Position numbers and translations under genes: made by a program. A DNA stretch of 64,000 bases, from assembly GCF_003938655.1 (NCBI RefSeq), contig NZ_RJJT01000004.1, positions 282,380 to 346,379 on the forward strand. Direction: 5' to 3'. Below are positions 1-10,225 of the stretch, piece by piece; within the stretch, counting starts at the first letter, position 1, and every line of letters starts with the position of its first letter. The DNA comes from Rhizobium pisi (GTDB lineage: Bacteria > Pseudomonadota > Alphaproteobacteria > Rhizobiales > Rhizobiaceae). The notes below the pieces were generated by a model. The model saw nothing but the letters and a program-made list of their open reading frames with translations. It was not told where the DNA came from and did no database searches.

Positions 1-13
1 AAAGGAGAACACC

Positions 14-343
14 ATGATTACCTGCTTCATCCGCTATGAGATCGATCCCTTCAAGAAAGAGGCTTTCGCCGAATATGCCCGCAACTGGGGCCAGGCGATT
101 CCGCAAAACGGCGCGGACCTGATCGGCTATTTTGGCCCGCATGAGGGATCGGCAACGACCGCCTACGGCGTCTACACTATCGAAAGCCTCGCCAGCTACG
201 AGGCCTATCGCGCCCGGCTGGCTTCCGACCCGCTCGGCCGAGAGAATTACGAATTCGCCAGGCGCGAGCGTTTCATCCTAAAGGAGGATCGCTTCTTTCT
301 CAAAAACGTCTCCGCCCCTCACGCAAAGCTGGTGTTGCCATGA
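14..343 (+). CDS. NIPSNAP family protein
   Basis: A 109-residue protein that looks like a single NIPSNAP domain (a small dimeric alpha/beta fold of the ferredoxin-like superfamily). It starts MITCFIRYEIDP, has an RNWG segment and a conserved aromatic pattern (IGYFGPHEG). The start is fixed by a strong ribosome binding site, AAAGGAG, at positions 2-8. The stop overlaps the start of the next gene by 4 bp (ATGA), so the two are translationally coupled. The biochemical role of bacterial NIPSNAP proteins is poorly defined, so no substrate is proposed. Confidence 0.8.
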   Translation: MITCFIRYEIDPFKKEAFAEYARNWGQAIPQNGADLIGYFGPHEGSATTAYGVYTIESLASYEAYRARLASDPLGRENYEFARRERFILKEDRFFLKNVSAPHAKLVLP

Positions 344-690
344 TCGCCGTCATCTTCGAAGTCGTTCCCTCTGTGGGAGAACGTCACAAATATTTGGATC
401 TCGCCGGCGAGTTGCGCGCCGAGCTCGAAAAGATCGACGGCTTCATTTCGATCGAGCGTTTTGAAAGCCTGACGAACCGCGGCAAGCTTCTGTCACTTTC
501 CTTCTTCCGTGACGAGGATGCCGTCAAGGTATGGCGAAACCGGCAGGCCCATCGGGCAGCGCAACAGGCCGGACGCGGCGGCATCTTCGCCGATTATCGC
601 CTGCGGATCGCCAGTGTCGTCCGCGATTACGGCATGTTCGAGCGAGAGGAAGCGCCGGCGGACAGCCGCAAGGTTCACGATGCGGCCTGA
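340..690 (+). CDS. Antibiotic biosynthesis monooxygenase (ABM) domain protein
   Basis: A 116-residue protein with the ABM/dimeric alpha-beta barrel pattern: an N-terminal strand (IAVIFEVVP), a helix, then FISIERFES and LLSLSFFRDEDAVKVWRN, which is the typical tryptophan-containing second half. Such proteins are small cofactor-free oxygenases or binding proteins. It is coupled by ATGA to the NIPSNAP-like gene upstream; both share the same ferredoxin-like fold class, so they may form one functional pair. Substrate unknown. Confidence 0.8.
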   Translation: MIAVIFEVVPSVGERHKYLDLAGELRAELEKIDGFISIERFESLTNRGKLLSLSFFRDEDAVKVWRNRQAHRAAQQAGRGGIFADYRLRIASVVRDYGMFEREEAPADSRKVHDAA

Positions 691-798
691 TGTTTTCTGG
701 CAGCGGTGACCGAATAAATTCCCGAAATCGGCCACCGCTTCAGGCTTTGGTAACTAAGTTGCGTAACCATAACGGACAGTTAAGCGTAGAGCGTATGA

Positions 799-1953
<1,155 letters not shown>

Positions 1954-2065
1954 GCAGCGCCTCTGACAGATCGAAATACCTTCTTCCGATTTCCCTCCAG
2001 TTGCGGGAGAAGGCCAAGGCGCCCGGAGTTCGAGCTCCGGGCGTCCTCTATTCAGAAACCCTGTT

Positions 2066-2431
2066 TCAAAAGTCCTGATAGTCGGTAACGTCGACCCGTG
2101 TGATGCGGCCTTCCGCATTGAAGGTGATCGTCTCCTCGCCTTCGCGGATCAGCGGCTTGCCGGTCTGGCTGTGGGTGGCGCGAAGCGACCAGACCGCGCG
2201 GCCGGATTGGGCCGTCAGCCTTTCCACCAACGAATTTTCCGCAGTCTGATCGGGATAGTCGTCGAAATATTTCCGGAAGGCGGCCATGATTTCGTCGCGG
2301 CCGGCAAGGCTGCCGACGCCGTTCGAGACGTAGGTCGCGTCCTCGGCGAAATAGGCCTCGATCGCGGGAAAATCGAGGGCGTTGATCGCGGCATGAAAGC
2401 GTTCGATTTCTTCAGCGGGGTCGAAAGCCAT
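2066..2431 (-). CDS. NTF2-like / SnoaL-like domain protein
   Basis: A 121-residue protein with the nuclear transport factor 2 pattern: an N-terminal helix (ERFHAAINALDFPAIEAYFA), then DATYVSNG and a C-terminal sheet ending ITRVDVTDYQDF. Proteins of this size are single cone-shaped domains that bind or isomerise small hydrophobic compounds. It lies downstream of the HAD phosphatase and mutY genes, 5 bp from the former, and is probably co-transcribed with them. Function cannot be assigned from sequence. Confidence 0.75.
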   Translation of the reverse strand: MAFDPAEEIERFHAAINALDFPAIEAYFAEDATYVSNGVGSLAGRDEIMAAFRKYFDDYPDQTAENSLVERLTAQSGRAVWSLRATHSQTGKPLIREGEETITFNAEGRITRVDVTDYQDF

Positions 2432-2436
2432 GGGTC

Positions 2437-3057
2437 TCAGACCTTCAATCCGTAAGCCGTGAGATCGCTGCGCAGCTTCTCCGCGCCCGAAAACAGCACC
2501 GCATTCCAGCCGGCAGCCTTGGCGCCTTCGACATTGGCCGGTGCGTCATCGATGAAGATCGTCGCGGCCGGATCGAGGCCGAATGTTTTCGTATGCGTCT
2601 CGTAGATCGCGATATCCGGCTTGATCAGGCCGACATCGCCGGAAACGGTGACGCCGCGCGGCTTGGTCAGGAAGGGAAAGCGTTGCTGCGCCTCGCGGAA
2701 AGTATCGGAGGCGAAGTTGGTAAGCATCGTCACGTCGCGGCCCTCGGCGATCAGCCTTTCCATGATGGCAACGCTGTCCTCATAGGCATGCGGCACCATC
2801 TCGTGCCAATATTTGCGGAAGGCGCGGATATGCTCTTCGCGGGCAGGGTGCGCTTCGATCAGCAGCGCTTCGGCCTCCGCCCAGGTGCGGCCGCGGTCCT
2901 GCTCGATGTTCCAGTCGTGGGTGCAGATGTTGGCGAAGAACCAATTGCGCTCGGTCTCATCAGGGATGAGGCGGGTGAAGGGAAGATGCGGATCGTAATG
3001 AATAAGGACTTTGCCGATATCAAAAACGATATGCTGTATGTCGGTCGTCATGGTCAT
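2437..3057 (-). CDS. HAD-superfamily (IA) hydrolase
   Basis: A 206-residue haloacid dehalogenase-like hydrolase. Motif I is FDIGKVLI with the nucleophilic Asp, of the D-x-G type seen in YihX-like sugar phosphatases. Motif II is around LTNFAS, motif III around KPDIAIYE, and motif IV is FIDDAPANVEGA. The start overlaps the mutY stop by 4 bp, so the two are coupled. It is probably a phosphatase acting on a small phosphorylated metabolite; the substrate is not evident. Confidence 0.85.
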   Translation of the reverse strand: MTMTTDIQHIVFDIGKVLIHYDPHLPFTRLIPDETERNWFFANICTHDWNIEQDRGRTWAEAEALLIEAHPAREEHIRAFRKYWHEMVPHAYEDSVAIMERLIAEGRDVTMLTNFASDTFREAQQRFPFLTKPRGVTVSGDVGLIKPDIAIYETHTKTFGLDPAATIFIDDAPANVEGAKAAGWNAVLFSGAEKLRSDLTAYGLKV

Positions 3058-4145
3058 CCTTTGGATGTTTTGAACGCGAGAGGAATAGCCGTTGCGATCG
3101 CTTTTTTCATGACGGTCGGCAAGGCCTGCGCTTCAAGATTTGTAACCGGTTCCCACCATCCGTCATTCGTGCCGACCTTGGCGGCGATCGCCGCGCGCCA
3201 GATCGAAAGCCTGAGCTCGAAATGGGTGAAGACATGGATGACGGTGCCGCAAGCCTGCCAGGCGGCATCGAAGGGAGCGGCTTCAGCCGAGGTTTCGCCG
3301 TCGGTGCGCGCCGTCCACGCCGTCGTCGGCACCTCGGTCATGCCGCCGAGCAGGCCGCTCGCGACGCGCTGCCGCAACAGGATCTCGCCATCATCGGTCA
3401 CCGCGATGAAAGCTGCCCCATAGCGCACCGGCTTCTCCTTCTTTGCCGCCTTGACCGGAAAGAACTCGGGATCGGAAAGCTTGAGCGCCTTGCAGGCATC
3501 CCGGAACGGACAGAGCGAACAGGCCGGCCGCTTCGGTGTGCAGATCGTGGCACCGAGATCCATCATCGCCTGGGCGAAATCGCCGGGCCGCGCGGCCGGC
3601 GTCATGAGCGCCACCTTCTCCTTCATCATCGGTTTGGCGGCCGGAAGTGGGGTCGCGATCGCGTAAAGCCTGGAAATCACCCGCTCGACATTGCCGTCCA
3701 TGACAGCCGCCTGCCGGTTGAAGGCGATGGCGGCGACGGCGGCGGCCGTATAGTCGCCGATGCCGGGCAGGGATCTGAGGCCTTCTTCAGTGTCGGGAAA
3801 GATGCCGCCATGCTCTTTCGCCACCGCTTCGGCGCATTTCTTCAGGTTGCGGGCCCGCGCATAATAGCCAAGGCCTGCCCAGGCGGCCATAACAGCGTCG
3901 TTCTCGGCCGCGGCAAGATCGGTCACCTCGGGCCAGCGCTCAAGAAAACGCGCGAAATAAGGTTTGACCGCCTGCACCGTCGTCTGTTGCAGCATCACTT
4001 CCGAAAGCCAGATGTGATAGGGATCGGCCTTGACGCCGCGCGCTGCCATGCCCGGCGTCACACGCCAGGGCAGGTCGCGGTGGTGGCGATCGTACCAGTC
4101 GAGAAGGGGCGTTGCTGAAGGCGTGTCGAGTGTGGTGATCGTCAT
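3054..4145 (-). CDS. mutY: A/G-specific adenine DNA glycosylase
   Basis: A 363-residue base-excision repair enzyme that removes adenine mispaired with 8-oxoguanine. The catalytic Glu lies in SEVMLQQT (E49), the helix-hairpin-helix is LPGIGDYT (126-133) with the conserved Asp at 150, and the iron-sulfur ligands C202, C209, C212 and C218 keep exact C-x6-C-x2-C-x5-C spacing. Residues about 235-355 form the MutT-like 8-oxoG recognition domain. I chose ATG 4145 because family members start just before the LLDWYDRHHRDLPW block; an upstream start at 4202 would add 19 atypical residues. It is divergent from the DUF721 gene. Confidence 0.95.
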   Translation of the reverse strand: MTITTLDTPSATPLLDWYDRHHRDLPWRVTPGMAARGVKADPYHIWLSEVMLQQTTVQAVKPYFARFLERWPEVTDLAAAENDAVMAAWAGLGYYARARNLKKCAEAVAKEHGGIFPDTEEGLRSLPGIGDYTAAAVAAIAFNRQAAVMDGNVERVISRLYAIATPLPAAKPMMKEKVALMTPAARPGDFAQAMMDLGATICTPKRPACSLCPFRDACKALKLSDPEFFPVKAAKKEKPVRYGAAFIAVTDDGEILLRQRVASGLLGGMTEVPTTAWTARTDGETSAEAAPFDAAWQACGTVIHVFTHFELRLSIWRAAIAAKVGTNDGWWEPVTNLEAQALPTVMKKAIATAIPLAFKTSKG

Positions 4146-4241
4146 GATTTGCCGCGATGGGGGGAAGGCTCTATACTTGGCGAAGCAATGCCGCGCGATC
4201 AAGTCGGCCGCGCCAATTCGCGGCGGCGCCCAAGGTTTTCG

Positions 4242-4736
4242 ATGAGTTATCCACGCAAAGATGTGAAGCAGATTTCCGAGCTGGCGAACCGGCTCATCGA
4301 TCCTGTCCTTGCCAGGCGCGCCGGCATCAACACCGCGCTGCTCGGCTCATGGAGCGAAATCGCCGGCGAGGATTTCGCCGATTGCACCCGGCCCGAAAAG
4401 ATCGCCTGGGCACGCGGCGGCGATGAGGGTAGTTTCCGCCCGGGCGTGCTGACCATTGCCTGCGAAGGCGCGCGCGCGCTCTTCCTCACCCATGCCCAGG
4501 GCGAACTGATTCAGCGCATCAACAGCTTCTTCGGCTTTGCCGCCGTCCACCAGATCCGAATCGTCCAGAAGCCGGTCTCCCAGGCCGTGCGACGCTCCCG
4601 TGCTCCCGCGCCGCTGAAGGGCGAGGCCGCCCGCAAGCTCGAAGGCATGATGGAAGGCATCGAGGGCGACAAACTGCGCCAGGCAATCCAGCGTTTAGGA
4701 ACCGCGGTGATGGGCAAGCGTGGAAATCAACGCTGA
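4242..4736 (+). CDS. DUF721 / DciA-like protein
   Basis: A 164-residue protein of the DUF721 family, related to DciA, the ancestral loader of the replicative helicase. The family block is visible as WSEIAGEDFADCTRPEKI, then LTIACEGARALFLTHAQGEL and INSFFGFAAVHQIRIVQKP. The C-terminal 50 residues are basic and less conserved. In many rhizobia this gene lies between mutY and a dsbA-like/smc pair; here the sugar transport module follows instead. Start ATG 4242 gives the family N-terminus; the frame is open back to 4149. Confidence 0.85.
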   Translation: MSYPRKDVKQISELANRLIDPVLARRAGINTALLGSWSEIAGEDFADCTRPEKIAWARGGDEGSFRPGVLTIACEGARALFLTHAQGELIQRINSFFGFAAVHQIRIVQKPVSQAVRRSRAPAPLKGEAARKLEGMMEGIEGDKLRQAIQRLGTAVMGKRGNQR

Positions 4737-4751
4737 TGTTCAGGACCGCCG

Positions 4752-5195
4752 CTAAACGACGCCTTTCTTCAAGATGAAGTTGCCATAGGGCCGTATCTCC
4801 CCTGCTTGAACTACCGCAAAGCAGGATTCAGCCATCGGATAGTAGGCGAAACGCTCGATGGGCTTGCTCCTGATGCGGCGCTTTTCCGCCGTCGAGCAAA
4901 GCAATTCCACATCCGCATGAACCGGTAGCAATATCCCGGCCTGATCCGGATCCTCCATATGCATGAGCGGCTGCTCGACGAAGTGATCAAGTGGCATGAC
5001 CGCCAGGATCGCTTCTATAGCGTCTGTGGCGCTGGCCGCATTCATCGACACAAGTTTGCCGCTGACGGTCTTTTTCGACACGCGGCAGGCCGAGAAATTC
5101 TTGTCGACGATGGCGATCTCGTCGCCATGGCCCATCGCGCTCAATATCCACAAAAGATCTGGGCAAAGAATCCCGGGAATATTTTTCAATGCCAT
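4752..5195 (-). CDS. RbsD/FucU-family sugar mutarotase
   Basis: A 147-residue protein of the RbsD/FucU family, which interconverts anomers of sugars such as ribose or fucose before phosphorylation. The family signature includes LLWILSAMGHGDEIAIVDKN, with the catalytic His in GHGDE, and the C-terminal YGNFILKKG, close to the usual YGNxIL ending. It is transcribed away from the LacI regulator and ABC transporter genes, across an operator at 5243-5262, so it belongs to the same sugar regulon. The length and sequence look nearer FucU than RbsD, but the sugar is unknown. Confidence 0.88.
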   Translation of the reverse strand: MALKNIPGILCPDLLWILSAMGHGDEIAIVDKNFSACRVSKKTVSGKLVSMNAASATDAIEAILAVMPLDHFVEQPLMHMEDPDQAGILLPVHADVELLCSTAEKRRIRSKPIERFAYYPMAESCFAVVQAGEIRPYGNFILKKGVV

Positions 5196-5242
5196 GTTCG
5201 TTCCTCCCTTTGGACTCGTATATCACCATAAATCGGCGAAGA

Positions 5243-5262
5243 AAACGCTTGCGCAAACGTTT
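5243..5262. promoter_or_regulatory. LacI-family operator between rbsD/fucU-like gene and lacI
   Basis: The 20-mer AAACGCTTGCGCAAACGTTT is palindromic at 18 of 20 positions around a central GCGC, the classic form of a LacI/GalR-family operator (AANCGnTTnCG type). It lies 48 bp upstream of the mutarotase start and about 170 bp upstream of the regulator gene, so it most likely serves autoregulation and control of the divergent gene. Confidence 0.75.
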
Positions 5263-5435
5263 CGATGACCATACGCTGCCTATTGCCGTTTCATTGGAGG
5301 ATGAAATGGACAGCAAGCGAGCCACGGGCTGCGGCTTGTTTGGGATCGGTTGAACATTCCGATTTTGATTGGGGGAAGACGCCGGGGCGACAGTCTGAAG
5401 CTGCGCATCAGGCGTGATGAGGGAGGTCTGCAATC

Positions 5436-6440
5436 ATGGCGACAATCACTGACGTCGCACGCGCCGCCGGCGTGTCGGTCTCCACCGTTTCGCACGTCAT
5501 CAACGGCACGCGGCATGTGAACGAGGCGACGGCAGCGCTCGTCAAAGAGGCGATCAAAAATCTCGGATTCGTGCCGAACGCCGTGGCCCGCTCACTGGTG
5601 CGATCCTCGACCGATGCCGTGGGGATCGCGATTTCGATCAGCACCAACTACTATTTCAACGACATCGTCTCCTCTATCGAACGGGCCTGCGCCGCCATCG
5701 GGCAGCTCGTTTTTCTCTGCGATACGCAGAACGATCCGGCGACCGAGCTGAAGCTGGTCCGCGAACTGGTCCAGCGGCGTGTGGATGGGGTGATTCTGGC
5801 TCCGTCCAGTGATCCGGAAAACCGCGCCATCGACTATCTCAAATCGTCTCGCATGCCCTTCGTGCTCGTCGACCGTCTGACGGTCGAGGATGCGGACGGG
5901 GTCTGCCTGGACAACGAGGCAGCGATGGAAACGCTGATCGACCACCTTGCGGGCCACGGTCATCGCCGCATCGGCCTCATCGCCGGTGAGCCGGGGCTGC
6001 GCTCCACGATCGAACGCGTACGCGGATATGTCGGCGCCATGCGCAAGCACGGGCTCGAGATCGATCGCAGTTTGATGAGTGAAGGCAATGCGAACAGCGC
6101 GGATGCCCGCCAATCGGCGCTTGAGATCTTAAGTCGGTCGGACCGACCGACGGCGATTGCCTCGGGCAACAATCTGGCCACCATCGGCGTCATGCGCGCG
6201 GTCCGCGACCTTGGATTGCGCATCTCCGAGGATCTGGCGCTGATCGGCTTTGACGATTTCGACTGGGCCGACTGCTTCGAGCCGCGGCTGACCGTCATGG
6301 CGCAGCCGAGCGAGATGATCGGCATGCAGGCTGCGGAAATGCTGTCCAGGCGGATCAAATCGAGCACCGCGAATGCGCGGCAGGTCCGCCTGCCGGCAAA
6401 ACTGGTAATTCGCCGCTCTTGCGGCTGCGGAGGGCATTGA
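5436..6440 (+). CDS. LacI-family transcriptional regulator of sugar transport
   Basis: A 334-residue LacI/GalR-type repressor. The N-terminal helix-turn-helix is TITDVARAAGVSVSTVSHV (3-21), followed by the hinge helix around NAVARSL and a periplasmic-binding-protein-like sugar sensor domain (VGIAISI..., LVDRLTV, GHRRIGLIAGEPG, IGFDDFDWADCFEP). The ABC ATPase starts 1 bp after its stop, so it heads the transport operon. It probably binds the palindrome at 5243-5262 and releases it on binding the imported sugar. Confidence 0.92.
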   Translation: MATITDVARAAGVSVSTVSHVINGTRHVNEATAALVKEAIKNLGFVPNAVARSLVRSSTDAVGIAISISTNYYFNDIVSSIERACAAIGQLVFLCDTQNDPATELKLVRELVQRRVDGVILAPSSDPENRAIDYLKSSRMPFVLVDRLTVEDADGVCLDNEAAMETLIDHLAGHGHRRIGLIAGEPGLRSTIERVRGYVGAMRKHGLEIDRSLMSEGNANSADARQSALEILSRSDRPTAIASGNNLATIGVMRAVRDLGLRISEDLALIGFDDFDWADCFEPRLTVMAQPSEMIGMQAAEMLSRRIKSSTANARQVRLPAKLVIRRSCGCGGH

Positions 6441-6441
6441 A

Positions 6442-7929
6442 ATGACGTCGGCACTGGCTCTCGCGGGGATCACCAAATCATTTCCGGGCGTGCGCGCGCT
6501 CAAGGGCGTGTCGTTTTCTCTGCAGCCCGGAGAAATCAGGGCGTTGGTGGGGGAGAACGGAGCCGGAAAATCGACGTTGATGAAGATCCTTTCAGGCGCC
6601 TATTCGGCCGACGAGGGGCGCATCGAGCTTTTTGGCGAACAGGTTCTCGATCCGACGCCGGCCGGGATGATCGCGCGCGGCGTCGCGGTCATCTATCAGG
6701 AACTGGCGCAGGCGCCGCACCTGACCGTCGCTGAAAACGTTCTGATGGGGAGGTTGCCACGCAAAGGTGCCCTGATCGACTGGGGCGAAGCAAAGCGCCG
6801 GACCATCGAGGTTGTCGACCGGCTCGGTTTCGATGTCGATCCAACCGCTCGGATCGGAACACTCTCCGTTGCCAAGCGCCAGATGGTGGAGATTGCCAAG
6901 GCGCTGGCGCGCGATGCGAAAATCATCGTTCTCGACGAACCGTCGGCTGTGTTGGCGCAGGCAGAGATCGACCAGCTGTTCCGGGTCGTCCGGCAACTGG
7001 CGCGCGAGAGCGGCGTTGCCTTCGTCTATATTTCGCATCGCCTGCGCGAAGTTTTCGAACTGAGCGACACGGTCACCATTCTGCGCGACGGCACGGTCAT
7101 CCACAACGGACCCTCCAATGGCCTGACGACGAACGACCTCATTCGCAGCATGGTGGGAAGGGAAGTGGGCGACGTCTTTCCCAAGCGCGCACCCCGGATC
7201 GGCGAGGAAGCCCTGTCCGCCAAGGGTATCTCGACGCCAGCGCTGCTCAAAAACGTCAGCATCCATGTTCGAAAGGGCGAGATCGTCGGTCTTTTCGGGC
7301 TGGCAGGCGCTGGCCGCACGGAGCTTCTGCGCGCCATCTACGGCGCTGACCCGCGTGGTGCCGGCGAGGTCAGCATCAACGGCGCGATGGCGAGCATCGG
7401 TTCGCCGCGCGCCGGTATCACCAAGGGGCTCGGTCTCGTGCCGGAAGACCGCAAGACAGAGGGCCTCTTCCTGATTCAGAGCGTCGGCTTCAACATCATG
7501 TCGGCCAGCCTCGCGCAGATCGTCCGTTTCGGGCTTCTGTCCCTTCGCCGCGAACGCAAGATAGTGAGCGGTCTGATCGAGCGGCTGCGGATCAGGACGC
7601 CGAACGCCGCAGCGGCGACGCAGAACCTTTCGGGCGGCAATCAGCAGAAATGTGTGCTGGCGAGGCTCGTCAGCGCCGGGTGCGAGATCCTGCTGGCCGA
7701 CGAGCCGACACGCGGTGTCGATGTCGGGGCCAAGCGCGAGATCTACGACCTGCTGGTCGAACTGGCGGAAGCCCGCGGACTGGCGATCGTCATCGCCTCT
7801 TCCGAATTGCCGGAAATCCTCGGCCTGTGCGACCGGCTCTACGTTTTGAGAGAGGGCGAAGTCACGGCGGAACTCGACGCACGCACCGCAACCGAAGAAC
7901 AAGTCATGCACTTCGCGGCACTACATTAA
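6442..7929 (+). CDS. Sugar ABC transporter ATPase (RbsA/XylG/MglA type)
   Basis: A 495-residue double ATPase of the CUT2 class. The first domain has an intact Walker A GENGAGKST (37-45) and Walker B IIVLDEPSA. The second has the degenerate Walker A GLAGAGRTE and the signature LSGGNQQK followed by LLADEPTRGVDVG, as is usual for RbsA-type subunits. It energises uptake of a monosaccharide together with the adjacent permease and binding protein. It is part of the operon regulator-ATPase-permease-binding protein. Confidence 0.93.
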   Translation: MTSALALAGITKSFPGVRALKGVSFSLQPGEIRALVGENGAGKSTLMKILSGAYSADEGRIELFGEQVLDPTPAGMIARGVAVIYQELAQAPHLTVAENVLMGRLPRKGALIDWGEAKRRTIEVVDRLGFDVDPTARIGTLSVAKRQMVEIAKALARDAKIIVLDEPSAVLAQAEIDQLFRVVRQLARESGVAFVYISHRLREVFELSDTVTILRDGTVIHNGPSNGLTTNDLIRSMVGREVGDVFPKRAPRIGEEALSAKGISTPALLKNVSIHVRKGEIVGLFGLAGAGRTELLRAIYGADPRGAGEVSINGAMASIGSPRAGITKGLGLVPEDRKTEGLFLIQSVGFNIMSASLAQIVRFGLLSLRRERKIVSGLIERLRIRTPNAAAATQNLSGGNQQKCVLARLVSAGCEILLADEPTRGVDVGAKREIYDLLVELAEARGLAIVIASSELPEILGLCDRLYVLREGEVTAELDARTATEEQVMHFAALH

Positions 7930-7942
7930 TGAGGGGACTACC

Positions 7943-8875
7943 ATGAAAAATCTTCCGCGAGGAACGGGTCTTGCCGGTGCTCTGATCGTACTGATCATCG
8001 CCGCCTCGCTGATCTCTCCTCATTTTCTCAATCCCATCAATGTCCTGAACGTCCTGAGGCAGGTCGCGCTCTATGGGATCCTCGGCATCGGCATGACATT
8101 CGTGATCCTGACCAAAGGGATCGATCTTTCGGTGGGCTCGATCGTCGCGCTGGTCGGCGTCACCGGCGCGGTCCTGATGGAACAGGGCGTGCCCATCCCC
8201 CTGATGGTGTTGATCTGTCTCTCCATTGGCGCCCTCGTCGGCTGCGTCAACGGCTTCGGCGTTTCCTATTTCCGTATTCCGGCCTTCATCATGACGCTCG
8301 GCTGCATGGTGATGGTGCGCGGATTCGCGCTGATGATCGCCGATGGTGGGACCGTCAATCCCGGCAAGCTCGCCGAAAGCTTCTTCTTGCTCGGCGGCGG
8401 TTACATGCTGGGTGTGCCGACACCGATCTACGTCTTCGCGATCGTCTGCATCATCGCGGCCGTCGTGCTCAGCTTCACGCCGTTCGGCCGCGCCATCTAT
8501 GCGGTCGGCAGCAATGAGGAGGCAGCCAGGCTCTCCGGTATCAATGTGCCGCTCGTCATCTTCAGCGTCTACATCATTTGTGGCGTGTTGGCAGCACTTT
8601 CCGGCCTGATTTTCCTGTCCCGCCTTTCCGTCGGCGACCCGAACTCCGGCCTCGGCCTCGAACTGGAAGCGATCACGATCGCGGTCATCGGCGGCACGTC
8701 GCTGTTCGGCGGCGAAGGCACGGTTCTCGGCACGATGGGGGGCGCCATGGTGCTGGCCATCATCGCAAACATTCTCAATCTCGCAGGCGTTTCACCATTC
8801 TCTCAACAGGTGGTGAAGGGCGGGATCATCGTTCTTGCCGTGCTGCTCGAAGCCGGAAGAAAACCACGCAAATAG
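7943..8875 (+). CDS. Sugar ABC transporter permease (RbsC type)
   Basis: A 310-residue integral membrane permease of the CUT2 class with about 8-10 hydrophobic segments. Family motifs include GMTFVILTKGIDLSVGSIVAL and GRAIYAVGSNEEAARLSGI, the cytoplasmic loop that contacts the ATPase, then IGGTSLFGGEGTVLGT. It starts 13 bp after the ATPase with the ribosome binding site GAGGGG. It has a normal length for RbsC-like subunits and forms the inner-membrane channel, probably as a homodimer. Confidence 0.93.
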   Translation: MKNLPRGTGLAGALIVLIIAASLISPHFLNPINVLNVLRQVALYGILGIGMTFVILTKGIDLSVGSIVALVGVTGAVLMEQGVPIPLMVLICLSIGALVGCVNGFGVSYFRIPAFIMTLGCMVMVRGFALMIADGGTVNPGKLAESFFLLGGGYMLGVPTPIYVFAIVCIIAAVVLSFTPFGRAIYAVGSNEEAARLSGINVPLVIFSVYIICGVLAALSGLIFLSRLSVGDPNSGLGLELEAITIAVIGGTSLFGGEGTVLGTMGGAMVLAIIANILNLAGVSPFSQQVVKGGIIVLAVLLEAGRKPRK

Positions 8876-8901
8876 CGTGTTCAACAGAGGGAGGACTTAA
8901 A

Positions 8902-9903
8902 ATGCTCAACATGACTAGACGCATGCTCATTATCTCCGCCGGGCTCGCCACCGTCCTGACGGCGGCTCCCGCCTTCAGCGCGGACAAGATCGTCATCGGC
9001 TTCTCGCAGGCGAGTTCGAACTCGGCCCATCGCAACACGATGACCAAACGCAACCAAGCCTATGCCGCGGAGCACTTCAAGGATGTCGATCTGATCGTCA
9101 CCAACGCGGAAGGCAAGTCAGCAAAGCAGATTTCGGATGTCGAAAGCCTGATGGTACAAGGCATGAAGGTTCTGATGATCTCGGCTCAGGATGGCGCCGC
9201 GATCGCTCCGACCGTCAAGCAGGTGCTGGCCGCCGGCATTCCGGTAATCACGCTCGAGCGCAGTCTCGATATTCCGGTTACGCTGCATGTCGGCCCGCAC
9301 AACAAACCCATCGGTACGCTGGCCGGCAAGTACATCGCCGAGGCGCTGAAAGGCAAGGGCAATGTCGTCGAGATCAAGGGCGACCCGGCTGTCGCTCCCG
9401 CGGTTGAGCGCCATGAAGGTTTTGCCGAAGCCATCGCCGGCACCGAGATAAAGGTGATCGCCGAAACCCACGCCGACTGGGACCAGGAAAAGGCGTTGAA
9501 GTTCATGGAAGACACGCTTCAGCGTTTCCCGGCCGGGCAAATCCAGGCCGTTTATGCCCATAACGACAATATGGCGTTTGGTGCGCTGCGGGCGATCCAG
9601 GCTGCCGGCCGTGACAAGGAAGGCATCCTCATCATCGGCATCGACGGCGAGAATGCCGCCATCCGTGCCGTTGCCAAGGGCGATCTGACCGCGACCTTCA
9701 CCTATTCCACCGTCGCGCCTGAAGGCGTCATTGCCGCGCACGCGCTTGCCACCAACGACACGGCAGCGCTGGAAAAGCTCGGAACCTTGACGAAGAAGGA
9801 CGACGGCTCGATGGAAATCGAGATCGCGTCGAAGATGATCACCAAGGAAAATGCCGCCGAGTTCTTCTGCAAGGGCTTCGGCGACGACCCCGAATGCAAA
9901 TGA
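8902..9903 (+). CDS. Periplasmic sugar-binding protein (CUT2 class)
   Basis: A 333-residue type I periplasmic binding protein. A Sec signal peptide (RRMLIISAGLATVLTAAPAFSA) precedes mature DKIVIGFSQASSNSAHRNTM, the first ligand-binding strand. Further landmarks are GAAIAPTVKQVLAAGIPVI, HNDNMAFGALRAIQAAGRD and IIGIDGENAAIRAVAKGDL. The start ATG 8902 has the ribosome binding site AGAGGGAGGA; the frame is open further upstream but that part lies inside the permease gene. Two Cys near the C-terminus (CKGFGDDPEC) could form a disulfide. A terminator-like hairpin follows. Confidence 0.92.
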   Translation: MLNMTRRMLIISAGLATVLTAAPAFSADKIVIGFSQASSNSAHRNTMTKRNQAYAAEHFKDVDLIVTNAEGKSAKQISDVESLMVQGMKVLMISAQDGAAIAPTVKQVLAAGIPVITLERSLDIPVTLHVGPHNKPIGTLAGKYIAEALKGKGNVVEIKGDPAVAPAVERHEGFAEAIAGTEIKVIAETHADWDQEKALKFMEDTLQRFPAGQIQAVYAHNDNMAFGALRAIQAAGRDKEGILIIGIDGENAAIRAVAKGDLTATFTYSTVAPEGVIAAHALATNDTAALEKLGTLTKKDDGSMEIEIASKMITKENAAEFFCKGFGDDPECK

Positions 9904-9917
9904 TCAGGTAGACTTCG

Positions 9918-9950
9918 AAGTCCGGCGCGACAACAGAAGCGCCGGACTTT
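9918..9950 (+). terminator. Rho-independent terminator of the sugar ABC operon
   Basis: An 11-bp perfect stem, AAGTCCGGCGC (9918-9928) with GCGCCGGACTT (9939-9949), and a 10-base loop, 15 bp after the binding-protein stop. The T tract is short (TTT then GGTT). The remaining stretch to 10225 holds no gene I can support, presumably only the promoter of the next gene. Confidence 0.7.
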
Positions 9951-10225
9951 GGTTCGAGATACAAAGATCAGGCCGTCGATCGTTCCCCGACCGCCTGAAA
10001 CCCAAGACTCCACACAGCCTGCCTGATCGGCTTTTCTCCACGTACCCCAGCGGCCGCGATGTCTGCCGGTGAAATCGGCAAAACCTCCAATCCTGCAATT
10101 TTTGGTCAGTCGTCTTCCCACGGTCACAATTCTTTGAAGGAAGTTGGCGAAGCGTGGCTTGTGAGTGGCCGCAAGCCGTTATATCGCACAGTCATGCCGT
10201 CACTCTCATTAGTTATGGGGAACCC

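Noticed and set aside
6592..7911. Long antisense open frame (439 codons) across the ABC ATPase gene
   Set aside because: It is a codon-bias shadow of a clearly real gene: no ribosome binding site and no domain.
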